64,000 bases of DNA, taken from assembly GCF_021531895.1 (NCBI RefSeq), contig NZ_JAFBIX010000002.1:61304-125303 (forward strand). Direction: 5' to 3'. A model generated the notes under the pieces. The model worked only from the letters and a program-made list of their open reading frames with translations, made no database searches and was not told the origin of the DNA. Position numbers and translations under genes: made by a program. This document shows positions 16,163 to 24,483 of the stretch, one piece after another. Numbering within the stretch: the first letter of the stretch is position 1; every line of letters starts with the position of its first letter. Origin of the DNA: Faecalicatena contorta. Its GTDB lineage: Bacteria; Bacillota; Clostridia; Lachnospirales; Lachnospiraceae.

Positions 16163-17425
16163 ATGATGGAAAGTAGGAAGATCATCCAGATCGAAGACAA
16201 GGTACCGGTTCAATTATTAATACCCCTTAGTATTCAGCATATGTTTGCAATGTTTGGGGCATCTGTACTGGTACCATTTTTATTTGGCATCAATCCGGCA
16301 ATTGTATTGTTCATGAATGGTGTGGGTACGTTGTTATTCATTGCCATTACAAAAGGAAAAGCGCCGGCATATCTGGGATCAAGTTTTGCATTCCTTGCGC
16401 CTGCAGGAATTGTTATCAGTGAGATGGGATATCAGTATGCATTGGGAGGCTTTGTTGTTGTAGGTTTTTGTGGATGTATTCTGGCGTTGATCATCTATAA
16501 ATTCGGCTCTGATTGGATTGATATTGTACTTCCACCGGCGGCTATGGGACCGGTAGTAGCGTTGATCGGTCTGGAATTATCAAGCAGTGCGGCCAGCAAT
16601 GCGGGGTTATTAGATGAAAAGATCAGTTCCGGTAATGTTATTGTATTTATGGTAACCTTGGGAGTAGCAATCTTTGGAAATATTTTATTCCGGGGGTTTT
16701 TATCGGTTATTCCGATTCTGATTGCGGTTATCGCAGGTTATGTAACGGCGCTTTGCTGTGGAATGGTAGATTTTACCGAAGTAGCAAATGCAGCTCTTTT
16801 TGAACTTCCGAATTTCCAGACTCCGAAATTCAACTTAGAAGCAATTCTGATCATCCTGCCGGTTATTCTGGTTATTGCATCAGAACATATTGGACATCAG
16901 GTGGTGACTAGTAAGATTGTCGGAAAAGACTTGCTAAAGGATCCAGGACTTCACCGCTCCCTTCTGGGGGACAACCTCTCTACAATGATCTCAGGTCTGA
17001 TCGGTTCTGTACCGACTACGACATATGGAGAAAATATTGGAGTTATGGCAGTTACTAAGGTATACAGTGTAAGAGTCATAGCAGGTGCAGCTGTATTGTC
17101 CATTGTCTGTTCATTTGTAGGTAAATTATCGGCACTGATCCAGACTATTCCGGGACCGGTAATTGGAGGAATCTCTTTCTTACTGTATGGTATGATCGGA
17201 GCATCCGGTATTCGTATCCTGGTAGATTCTCAGGTAGATTATGGAAAATCCAGAAATCTGATCCTTACATCGGTTGTATTTGTAACAGGCCTTTCTGGAA
17301 TAGCCGTACAGTTTGGAAATGTACAGCTGACAGGTATGGTACTGGCATGTGTAGTAGGTATGATTTTGAGTCTTGTGTTCTATATTTTGGATAAGTTAAA
17401 ATTGACGAACGATAGAGATGATTAA
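16163..17425 (+). CDS. uraA: Uracil permease (NCS2 / UraA family)
   Basis: The 420-residue membrane protein has the UraA pattern: LLIPLSIQHMFAMFGASVLVPFLFG in the first transmembrane segment, GSSFAFLAPAG (TM3 substrate region), a Glu in IASEHIGHQVVTSKIVGKDLL (TM8, the proton-coupling Glu of UraA) and GENIGVMAVTKVYS (TM10). It imports uracil by proton symport. It is a single-gene unit with a palindromic terminator behind it. I see no PyrR-type attenuator or riboswitch in the 85-base leader. Xanthine or uric acid as substrate is less likely given close UraA-like motifs. Confidence 0.88.
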   Translation: MMESRKIIQIEDKVPVQLLIPLSIQHMFAMFGASVLVPFLFGINPAIVLFMNGVGTLLFIAITKGKAPAYLGSSFAFLAPAGIVISEMGYQYALGGFVVVGFCGCILALIIYKFGSDWIDIVLPPAAMGPVVALIGLELSSSAASNAGLLDEKISSGNVIVFMVTLGVAIFGNILFRGFLSVIPILIAVIAGYVTALCCGMVDFTEVANAALFELPNFQTPKFNLEAILIILPVILVIASEHIGHQVVTSKIVGKDLLKDPGLHRSLLGDNLSTMISGLIGSVPTTTYGENIGVMAVTKVYSVRVIAGAAVLSIVCSFVGKLSALIQTIPGPVIGGISFLLYGMIGASGIRILVDSQVDYGKSRNLILTSVVFVTGLSGIAVQFGNVQLTGMVLACVVGMILSLVFYILDKLKLTNDRDD

Positions 17426-17447
17426 AAAGGAATAAGGTAAAATCTGT

Positions 17448-17473
17448 GGAGGAGCATATGCTCCTCCCTTTTC
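17448..17473 (+). terminator. Terminator of uraA
   Basis: A perfect 20-base palindrome (arms GGAGGAGCAT / ATGCTCCTCC) followed by CTTTTCGTTTT lies 22 bases after the permease stop. Confidence 0.75.
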
Positions 17474-17639
17474 GTTTTCCAATATGTCCATACTGACATC
17501 CATTTAATCTTTTGATTATCAAAAAAATTACAGAGTGCGCTCCAAAAGTATTGCAATTTGTCGAAAGAAGTGGTAATATGAATACTGTTTTGAAAGAAGA
17601 ATTTAGCAGAGTAAAGTGATATAAGGCCAAAGGAGACCG

Positions 17640-18170
17640 ATGTATATGACAGGTGAAGATCTATTGGAGAGATTACTGAAATCTTATCAGTCAAGCTATG
17701 ATATAGAGAAAGCCTATGATATCAACGGGGATATATATGATGCACATGCGAGCTTCAATGTGACCAGCGCAAAATATGTCCTTGTTAAGAAGGCAGAATT
17801 GTGGCGGGCAAATTGTTTTGAACATGTGTTTTTCAGGGTTCTGGACCAATTGAGCGTTGAAGATATAGAGAGATATCGTGAGCAGGTTGTTTCTTACATA
17901 GAACCACAACTAGTACGCGGCGGAAAAAAATGTCCAGAAAAAGACCATATGTATACTTATATGACAGGAATTTTCATCGCAGAGAATGGGGTTACAGACG
18001 AAGTTAAGAAAATGGTGAAACGATTCAGTTATGTGAAGAATTATCGCTTTACGATTCGAGGCTACAGTGAAGTAAGGCTGCTTGTCTTCGATCTGAAGAA
18101 TAAGAAGATCTTTGGCAATCGTGCTGCCAAGGATCTGGTAAAGGGCTATAGTAAGGCTGGAGTCATCTGA
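17640..18170 (+). CDS. Conserved hypothetical protein before cstA
   Basis: The 176-residue soluble protein is not one I can name. It has an N-terminal helical part (LLERLLKSYQSSYDIEKAYDI), a middle helix-rich region and a strand-rich C-terminal part with VKNYRFTIRGYSEVRLLVFDL. The size and spacing suggest an intact single-domain protein. The start is ATG 17640 or ATG 17646; AAAGGAG at 17628-17634 fits the second slightly better. It lies 61 bases before cstA on the same strand with no terminator between, so a joint transcript is likely and a role linked to CstA possible. Confidence 0.55.
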   Translation: MYMTGEDLLERLLKSYQSSYDIEKAYDINGDIYDAHASFNVTSAKYVLVKKAELWRANCFEHVFFRVLDQLSVEDIERYREQVVSYIEPQLVRGGKKCPEKDHMYTYMTGIFIAENGVTDEVKKMVKRFSYVKNYRFTIRGYSEVRLLVFDLKNKKIFGNRAAKDLVKGYSKAGVI

Positions 18171-18231
18171 CCTTATTGGCAATATAGACAAAACCATTAC
18201 AGTCATAATAAAGGAATGAGGAGGAATTAAA

Positions 18232-19965
18232 ATGAATGGTATTGCAGTATTAGTAATTGGCATTGCAATCCTTGTCGTTGCTTATCTTACATACGGCAAA
18301 TGGCTTGCAAAACAATGGGGAATCGATCCATCAAGAGAAACGCCTTCACACACAGAAGAAGACGGCGTGGATTACGTTCCGGCAAAAGCACCTGTATTAA
18401 TGGGACATCATTTCTCATCTATCGCAGGAGCAGGTCCTATCAATGGACCTATTCAGGCAGCAGTATTCGGATGGGTTCCGGTACTTCTGTGGGTATTGAT
18501 CGGAGGTATATTCTTCGGTGCAGTTCATGACTTTGGTGCATTATTCGCATCTATCCGTCACAAAGGTCAGTCAATCGGTGAAGTTATTGCCGACACAATG
18601 GGTTCTAAAGCAAAGAAGTTATTTATTATCTTCTCTTACCTTACACTGATCCTGGTAGTAGCTGCTTTTGGCTCTATCGTAGCAAATACATTTATGGCAA
18701 CTTATACAGAGAGCGGAGCTGTTGATTATGCGGCAAGTGCAGCAAATGCAACAACTGCTATGATCTCTATTCTGTTTATCCTGATTGCGATTGCATTTGG
18801 TTTTCTGGTATACCGTCGTAATGCCGGACTTGGATTATCTACAATCATTGGTGTAGCAGCAATCGTTATCTGTATGGCAATCGGATTAAACTGGCATCCA
18901 ATCTACTTAAGCAACAAAGCATGGATGATTATTGTAGGTATCTATATTCTTGCTGCATCTGTTGCACCAGTATGGATTCTGCTTCAGCCACGTGATTATC
19001 TGAGCTCATTCTTGCTTTACTTCATGATGATAGTTGCAGTTGTTGGTATCATCGGCTGTGGTCTGACTGGCGGCGCGCATATGGATATTCCGGCATTCAC
19101 AGGATTTGTAGATACCGTTGCTCCGACAGGAAGCTCTCTGGGATATATGTTCCCGGCATTGTTCGTAACAATCGCCTGTGGTGCAATCTCCGGTTTCCAC
19201 TCACTGGTTGGATCTGGTACAACAGCAAAGCAGCTGAACAACGAGAAAGATGCACAGCCAATTGCATACGGTGGTATGTTGATCGAATGTGCACTTGCAA
19301 TCATTTCTCTGTGTGCAGTAGGTTATATCTGGGCTAATTATGCATCAGGTGAGACCGTTACTCCTACCGTAGTATTTGCAACAGGTATCTCTAAGATGCT
19401 TGGTTCTATTCCAGGACTTGCAGGAACAGAAAAGATTGCTTACACACTGTTAGTCCTTACTGTATCTGTATTCTGTCTGACATCCCTGGATACAGCAACG
19501 CGTCTTGCTCGTTATATGTTCCAGGAATTCTGGCTTGAGCCTGGACAGACCTACAAAGATGTAACTGGATATAAGAAAGTTCTTACAAACCCATTCGTAG
19601 CAACACTGATTACAGTTGTACTTGGAATTGGTCTTGGACTTACAGGATATGCAAATATCTGGCCTCTGTTCGGTGCTTCTAACCAGCTGCTTGCAGCACT
19701 TGGATTACTTGCAGTTGCAACATGGCTTGGAAAGGCAGGAAAGAACAACAAGATGTTCTTGTTCCCAATGGCATTTATGCTTATCGTAACACTTACTTCT
19801 CTGTTCTTCACATTGAAGTCTAACTTCGCTGGTATTGCAGCAGGAGTAGAAGGCGTTACTTGGTGCTATGTACGTGCAATCCTTGCTGCATTGTTAATGA
19901 TTCTTGCAGTGATTCTTGCAGTAGATGGTATTAAGACAATGGCTAACCAGAAAAAAGAAGCTTAA
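18232..19965 (+). CDS. cstA: Carbon starvation protein CstA-type transporter
   Basis: The 577-residue membrane protein carries the CstA hallmark HHFSSIAGAGPINGPIQAAVFGWVP near residue 60 and about 16 hydrophobic segments, with the family's GSGTTAKQL and LTSLDTATRLARYMFQE motifs further on. CstA and BtsT-like proteins import pyruvate, lactate or peptides when carbon is scarce. The gene has the usual shorter Firmicute length. It is preceded by GAGGAGG and followed by a strong terminator. Regulation by a LytS/LytR-type system, known in other bacteria, is not visible here. Confidence 0.9.
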   Translation: MNGIAVLVIGIAILVVAYLTYGKWLAKQWGIDPSRETPSHTEEDGVDYVPAKAPVLMGHHFSSIAGAGPINGPIQAAVFGWVPVLLWVLIGGIFFGAVHDFGALFASIRHKGQSIGEVIADTMGSKAKKLFIIFSYLTLILVVAAFGSIVANTFMATYTESGAVDYAASAANATTAMISILFILIAIAFGFLVYRRNAGLGLSTIIGVAAIVICMAIGLNWHPIYLSNKAWMIIVGIYILAASVAPVWILLQPRDYLSSFLLYFMMIVAVVGIIGCGLTGGAHMDIPAFTGFVDTVAPTGSSLGYMFPALFVTIACGAISGFHSLVGSGTTAKQLNNEKDAQPIAYGGMLIECALAIISLCAVGYIWANYASGETVTPTVVFATGISKMLGSIPGLAGTEKIAYTLLVLTVSVFCLTSLDTATRLARYMFQEFWLEPGQTYKDVTGYKKVLTNPFVATLITVVLGIGLGLTGYANIWPLFGASNQLLAALGLLAVATWLGKAGKNNKMFLFPMAFMLIVTLTSLFFTLKSNFAGIAAGVEGVTWCYVRAILAALLMILAVILAVDGIKTMANQKKEA

Positions 19966-19985
19966 TTGAAGATATAAAGAAAAAT

Positions 19986-20030
19986 AAAACTCTATGCAGA
20001 TTGATAAAATCATTCGCATAGAGTTTTTTT
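19986..20030. terminator. Terminator between cstA and the convergent HAD gene
   Basis: Stem AAAACTCTATGC / GCATAGAGTTTT with an 18-base loop, T run on the plus side and A run on the minus side, so it may serve both convergent genes. Confidence 0.85.
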
Positions 20031-20041
20031 AATAAGTGGAA

Positions 20042-20836
20042 TTATTGATTTCCGTGTATGAGTTTGTCTAATAAACCGTACAACACTTTTTCCACAGAAT
20101 CAGTAGTATATGTTGCAAAATCAGATATTCCCGGTGCTCCGGTGTTCATTGCATAACTGATACCGGCAAACTGTAACATCTCAGCGTCATTATATTGATC
20201 TCCGAACGCCATACATTCTTCTGGTTTTACATTAAAGTGGCGGGCAAGTTCTGCAAGTGCAGATCCCTTGTTGGCATTTGGAGCAATGAAATCAATCCAA
20301 GTATAACCAGAAGTAACAACCTTAATTTCATCAGAAAATAAATCTCGGCAATATGTCCAGATATCATCTGTTCCATTATAGTCACAGACGGCAATTTTTA
20401 GAAAAGGTTCCTGGATCTGAGATAAGTCATCAACGACGCATGTATTATAACATAAGCCATTTTTGACGTGATCGATAAATGCAGTTGATGTTGATTCGAC
20501 ATAACAAGTAGATTCACAGGGAAGAAGACAGTGGCAATTGCCGTATTCTTTTATTGCCCGAAAGATTCGTAGTCCAAGTTCTCGATCGATTAATCCTCTG
20601 GAAATAACCTTGCCATCAGAGATGCATAAAGAACCATTTTCTGCAATATAGGAAATATCGTCCTGAACCGGAGCGAAGATATTTCGTAAATTATAGTATT
20701 GTCGGCCGCTGGCAGCAATAAAATGTATATCCATTTCTTTTAATTGGCGTATAATGTCATAGATATTAGGATTCAGATTCTGGCTCTCCTCTTTTAATAG
20801 GGTTCCATCTACGTCACTGGCAATTAGTCTGATCAT
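20042..20836 (-). CDS. Cof-type HAD-IIB phosphatase
   Basis: The 264-residue protein has the Cof subfamily pattern: motif I LIASDVDGTLL, motif II FIAASGRQYYNLR, C-terminal Lys in ANKGSALAELARHFNVKPEECMAFGDQYNDAEML with the motif IV acidic residues, and a large alpha/beta cap in between. Such enzymes dephosphorylate sugar phosphates, flavin or pyridoxal phosphate intermediates. The substrate cannot be told. The gene is monocistronic, with ATG at 20836 preceded by AAGGAGAG on the minus strand. Confidence 0.88.
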   Translation of the reverse strand: MIRLIASDVDGTLLKEESQNLNPNIYDIIRQLKEMDIHFIAASGRQYYNLRNIFAPVQDDISYIAENGSLCISDGKVISRGLIDRELGLRIFRAIKEYGNCHCLLPCESTCYVESTSTAFIDHVKNGLCYNTCVVDDLSQIQEPFLKIAVCDYNGTDDIWTYCRDLFSDEIKVVTSGYTWIDFIAPNANKGSALAELARHFNVKPEECMAFGDQYNDAEMLQFAGISYAMNTGAPGISDFATYTTDSVEKVLYGLLDKLIHGNQ

Positions 20837-21069
20837 ATTATTCTCTCCTTGTAAAGTAAAACTGTTATTTTAGAACCATTTTTATTATATCTATGTCGCT
20901 GAAAAAATCAATGCTTTTCTATTTACAGGAAAAAATGGCTGTGTTATGATATCACTACTTAAGTTATATTTCAGATATCTAATTATTTCTCGCCGTAAGG
21001 CATCTTATTTTCGGAACTTTAGATCAAAGAATTTCCAATGAAAATTAAAAAACAAGTAGGAGGATGTTT
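20837..21069. promoter_or_regulatory. Divergent intergenic region
   Basis: This AT-rich stretch must hold the promoters of the minus-strand HAD gene and the plus-strand Rpn gene. I see no convincing -35/-10 pair or palindrome strong enough to report individually. Confidence 0.3.
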
Positions 21070-22179
21070 ATGAGTAAAACAACAGGACAAATAGGCGTAT
21101 TCGGGGATTTAAAGACCCGAGAACAGGTGATGCACGAAATCAGAAATAACCATACAGTATATGTAGAATTCCTTGATTTAAATGAAGATTTTCAAGAACA
21201 TTTTGTGCAATTTTGTATGGGCATCAGAGGAGTAATGATGACTTACGATTCTTTTTTTAAAAAGATATTTGATGTAGAGACACATCCAGAGCGATTGTCA
21301 GATTTTATTAGTTGTATTGTGGGGAAAAAACTCAGAGTAAAAAGAGCGCTTCCCAAAGAACAGTGTAGAATATCAGAAAAAGGTTCTCTCTTAATAATGG
21401 ATATTCTTGCAGAGACAGATGAAGGAGAATTAGTAAATGTAGAAATTCAGAAAATCGGATATCTCTTTCCAGGACAGAGAGCAGCATGTTATGCAGCAGA
21501 TATGATTATGCGCCAGTATGAACATGAAAAAAGTATCCAGGGCGAGAAATTCGACTATCGTGATATGAAAAAATCTTATACGATCGTTATCATGGAACAT
21601 AGCAGTAAAGAATTCAAAGAATATAAAAGTGATTATGTTCATCATGGAAGCTGGAAATTCGATACTGGTTTACAACTGGAGTTGTTATCAGAATTTTATT
21701 TTGTATCTCTTGATATTTTTTTAGATATAGAAGATAATAAAAAGGAAGAAGATAAGATGAGTGAGTTAGAGACATGGCTATATTTTATTGGATCAGATAA
21801 GCCAGAACATATTCGAAAAGTATTAGCCAGTGATCCAAAGTTCAAAGAAATGTATCGAGAGATTGTATACTTTCGATATCACCCAAAGGAGGCGATACGG
21901 ATGTTTTCAGAGGCGTTGAAAGTGCTAGATGAAAATACGACAAAGTACATGATTGAGGAAATGAGACAGGAGTTGGAAGACAATCTGCAAGAGTTGCTGA
22001 ATGTTCAACAGAAATTGATGGAGACAAATGAAGAACTAACGGAGAAAAATAAAGAGTTAACAGAAAAGGGCAAGGAACTAACAGAAAAGGATAAGGAATT
22101 AACGGAAAAGGATAAAGAGCTGGAAGAAAAGAACCGCGAAATTGAAAAACTACGCCAATTGTTATTAGAGAAAGAATAG
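21070..22179 (+). CDS. Rpn family recombination-promoting nuclease / PD-(D/E)XK protein
   Basis: The 369-residue protein has the Rpn-type PD-(D/E)XK core: TYDSFFKKIFDVETHPERL, then LLIMDILAETDEGELVNVEIQK (catalytic D...ExQ), and YAADMIMRQYE. Family members are DNA nucleases that promote RecA-independent recombination. The C-terminus (about residues 315-365) is a coiled coil of repeated seven-residue units (KELTEKD and variants) coded by near-identical 21-base repeats. I prefer the ATG at 21070 with TAGGAGG 7 bases upstream over 21064, which touches that site. A double hairpin follows. It lies next to transposase fossils, a common setting. Confidence 0.85.
   Translation: MSKTTGQIGVFGDLKTREQVMHEIRNNHTVYVEFLDLNEDFQEHFVQFCMGIRGVMMTYDSFFKKIFDVETHPERLSDFISCIVGKKLRVKRALPKEQCRISEKGSLLIMDILAETDEGELVNVEIQKIGYLFPGQRAACYAADMIMRQYEHEKSIQGEKFDYRDMKKSYTIVIMEHSSKEFKEYKSDYVHHGSWKFDTGLQLELLSEFYFVSLDIFLDIEDNKKEEDKMSELETWLYFIGSDKPEHIRKVLASDPKFKEMYREIVYFRYHPKEAIRMFSEALKVLDENTTKYMIEEMRQELEDNLQELLNVQQKLMETNEELTEKNKELTEKGKELTEKDKELTEKDKELEEKNREIEKLRQLLLEKE
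22030..22130 (+). repeat. Tandem 21-base repeats inside the Rpn gene
   Basis: Four to five direct repeats of a 21-base unit encode ELTEK(N/G/D)K in register with a coiled-coil heptad. Copies differ at a few third positions. Whole-unit gain or loss would change coiled-coil length without a frameshift. Confidence 0.75.
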
Positions 22180-22190
22180 GTATAATACGA

Positions 22191-22261
22191 CAGAGAGGCT
22201 GCACATCAATGGATGTGACAGCCTCTTTGCCGACTTTGTGTGCAGAAAAGTCATGACATCT
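22191..22261 (+). terminator. Two consecutive hairpins after the Rpn gene
   Basis: First hairpin: GAGGCTG...CAGCCTC with an inner cacatc/gatgtg pairing and a short T run. Second: TGCAGAAAAG / CTTTTCTGCA. The first is a plausible rho-independent terminator; the second may be a relic of an insertion sequence end. Confidence 0.6.
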
Positions 22262-22283
22262 TTTCTGCATGGAGGATACACTA

Positions 22284-22529
22284 TTAACTATTATAAGCGT
22301 TTAAAAAGATAGATTTAATGTCTGTGACAGATGCCTCTTTCGGATTATCAGAGATACAAGTATCGGAAACTTTCATACCAATCGGTATCTGATTTGCATC
22401 GAGAAGAAGACCCAAACCAACGATAGGTTCTTTGCGGTTTTCTTTTGATGGTCCTTTTCTTCTGAAATCATCTTCCTTATCGATTTCAAAATAGAAGTTG
22501 GTGCAGTCGAAGTGATGTTGACAACATCA
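22284..22529 (-). pseudogene. Fragment of a second transposase (IS4/IS1634-like catalytic strand)
   Basis: After a TGA (22527-22529) the same frame continues with FDCTNFYFEIDKEDDFRRKG, then PIVGLGLLLDANQIPIGMK. This is the first catalytic Asp strand of a DDE transposase of the IS4/IS1634 kind. It does not continue the IS5/IS1182-type protein upstream in any expected way, so two different transposase genes seem joined. The remaining part after GMK is unrelated to what I know. Clearly non-functional. Confidence 0.5.
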
Positions 22530-23356
22530 GAAGATGGTCTGCAGTAGTGGGATTTCCTTGCTGGTTGGCGCATATCCTTCTGACATAAAGTCTTCCAGAT
22601 ATCCCATATCACGTCTGACGTATTGCAGCTGCTGACGCAAAGCCCTGCGGATCTTCTTTACCGTACGTTTTTTACACTTGGCAAATGCCAGATAATCTTT
22701 CCTGGCTTTCCTGCGATAGCGACGCGGCAACGGCAGACCATATGCTTTATGGAATCTGTAAATGATGGCTTCCAGTTTTTCTCTTGCCTCGTTCAGTAAA
22801 GAAACATCCTGCGGATATCTGATATTTGCAGGAGCACAGGTGGCATCCAGAAGCAATGTACCTTCGGTTTCAGGCTCCTCTTCCGCATGGGTATCTGATG
22901 AAGAGCTTCCCCCTCCCGATAGTGGCTTTGGATGATCGTCATTATCCTGCTTTTTATTCAGAGCATCCAACATGTATTCGTTGACTTCCGCTATCATTTG
23001 AGCGTTAATTCTCTTACGGAACAGCACCAACGTGCTTGCATCAAATGGTGGTGTTTCCTAATACCCCGGCAGCCCGATAAAGTACTGCAAATACGGGTTT
23101 TCTGTGATCTGCTCAACCAGTTCCCGGTCAGAATACTGGAACTTTGTCTGTATGATCAGGGCGCCAAGTGCTGTACGAAGCGGCTTTGCAACATTTCCAG
23201 TCTTTACTTTAAAAAGTCTGGAATACTTCTTTTCAAAAACATCCCACGGGATGGCATCAGCCATCTTGATCCAGCGGTTGTTCGGATTCATATGAAGCCC
23301 CAGTGGCTGATTAAAATCCAGAAAAGAAAATGTGACTTACCAACTTCCTTGTACAT
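22530..23356 (-). pseudogene. Degenerate IS5/IS1182-type transposase, N-terminal half
   Basis: Reading from 23356 on the minus strand, a start MYKEVGKSHF is followed by a one-base frameshift near 23325, then MNPNNRWIKMADAIPWDVFEKKY and the DUF772 region (FQYSDRELVEQITENPYLQYFIGLPGY). A TAG at 23058-23060 replaces the expected Gln codon before ETPPFDASTLVLFRKR. The frame continues with the charged linker, LLLDATCAPANIRYPQDV and DMGYLEDFMSEG, then ends at a TGA. The DDE core after this is missing. At least three lesions show a dead copy. Confidence 0.75.
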
Positions 23357-23478
23357 GAATTTCAGCTCCTTCTATATGGTTTTCTGCAGAAAAACTGCAA
23401 GAAAAATAAACTCAAAATATTGAAAACCTTGCAATTATTTTACCACATAAGGAACAGAAAATCAGTATTTTCAAGCTT

Positions 23479-23706
23479 TTGACTATTAATCAGCAGACAC
23501 TACCTAACTACATTCAATACCAACATAAACAAATCTGCTGGCTTTTAAATTTTATCTGCAGATACATTCCTCTCAAACAGTGGGCTTTCGATGATTCCTA
23601 TTCTCCCAAGTATCAAAAGTTCAAGATTGATAAACTTCCTGTCATCAAAACCTTTATCTGGTGCTATGTCAAGAAAAAGTACAAGTTAAAAATGACTTTT
23701 TCTTGA
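23479..23706 (+). pseudogene. Possible N-terminal fragment of another transposase
   Basis: An open frame of 75 codons (start TTG or ATG region near 23479) codes for a basic, aromatic-rich protein with YQHKQICWLLNFICRYIPLKQW. I do not recognise it with certainty; the style is that of transposase N-termini. Its last codons lie inside a perfect 21-base inverted repeat. It has no clear ribosome-binding site. Probably an insertion-sequence relic. Confidence 0.35.
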
Positions 23707-23715
23707 CATAGCACC
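23660..23715. repeat. Perfect 21-bp inverted repeat with 14-base spacer
   Basis: The arms 23660-23680 (begins GGTGCTATGTCAAG) and 23695-23715 (ends CTTGACATAGCACC) are exact reverse complements. The form is that of two insertion-sequence ends brought together, a MITE remnant, or a strong terminator hairpin without a T run. Confidence 0.75.
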
Positions 23716-23981
23716 AACTACCTCTATCTTTTACAATACATTGCAATAAAATACAATAGATTAAAGCTAACAAGTTGACATAAAAAAGCAGATTTTATGC
23801 GACCTGCAAGTATTGTTTCTATAATTCAACTGTCAAACTCCCGTACTAAATCCTAAAGACGGGGCTTTTTATGGTATAGTGAATCTCCCGAAATAATAAA
23901 TGTTGTTGTGTTGAAAATTAAATTCTGACACATTATAATATAAAAAGATATTAATATGAATGGAAGAGAGGATCAATCATA
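23716..23981. other. AT-rich intergenic region before rpiB
   Basis: No gene is seen. A weak hairpin (CCCGT at 23840-23844 pairing with ACGGG at 23859-23863, then CTTTTT) resembles the right-end structure of IS200/IS605-type elements or a terminator. The rpiB promoter must lie after about 23880 but no box stands out. Confidence 0.3.
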
Positions 23982-24422
23982 ATGAAAATAGGAATAGGTA
24001 ATGACCATGCAGCTGTAGATATGAAAAATGAGATTGTAAAGTATCTGGAAGAGCTGGGGCATGAGGTGGTCAATTACGGAACAGATACCCATGAAAGCTG
24101 TAATTATCCTGTATATGGTGAGAAGGTAGCCAGAGCGGTTGTGGCACAGGAAGTGGATCTTGGAATCCTGATCTGTGGAACGGGAGTAGGCATCTCGCTG
24201 GCGGCCAATAAAGTAAAGGGAATCAGGGCTGTTGTATGTTCAGAGCCTTGCACGGCAGTATATTCCAAGCGTCATAATAATACGAATATTCTGGCGTTTG
24301 GTGCAAGAATCATTGGAGTAGAACTGGCAAAACAGATTGTAAAAGAATGGCTTGAGGCAGAGTTTGAAGGCGGACGCCATCAGACGAGAGTGGACATGAT
24401 CATGGCGATTGAAGATAAATAA
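23982..24422 (+). CDS. rpiB: Ribose 5-phosphate isomerase B / RpiB-LacA family
   Basis: The 146-residue protein has the RpiB signature: GIGNDHAAVDMKNEIVKYL at the start, YPVYGEKVARAV, the catalytic Cys in ILICGTGVGISLAANKV (residues about 63-80) and CTAVYSKRHNNTNILAFGAR. It interconverts ribose 5-phosphate and ribulose 5-phosphate, or related phosphorylated tetroses and hexoses. Its place beside a polyol dehydrogenase gene pair and an FGGY kinase suggests it serves a polyol pathway: RpiB homologues isomerize erythrulose phosphates in erythritol catabolism. The gene is convergent with the dehydrogenase operon. AGAGAGG precedes the ATG. Confidence 0.9.
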   Translation: MKIGIGNDHAAVDMKNEIVKYLEELGHEVVNYGTDTHESCNYPVYGEKVARAVVAQEVDLGILICGTGVGISLAANKVKGIRAVVCSEPCTAVYSKRHNNTNILAFGARIIGVELAKQIVKEWLEAEFEGGRHQTRVDMIMAIEDK

Positions 24423-24426
24423 TACA

Positions 24427-24465
24427 AACAGGGGGCAGGTAATGTTTTATTACCTGCCCCCTGTT
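24427..24465. terminator. Bidirectional terminator between rpiB and the dehydrogenase operon
   Basis: Perfect 17-bp stem (24427-24443 with 24449-24465; core CAGGGGGCAGGTAAT) and a 5-base T-rich loop, placed between convergent genes. Confidence 0.88.
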
Positions 24466-24483
24466 AAATAGGATATGTATTTT

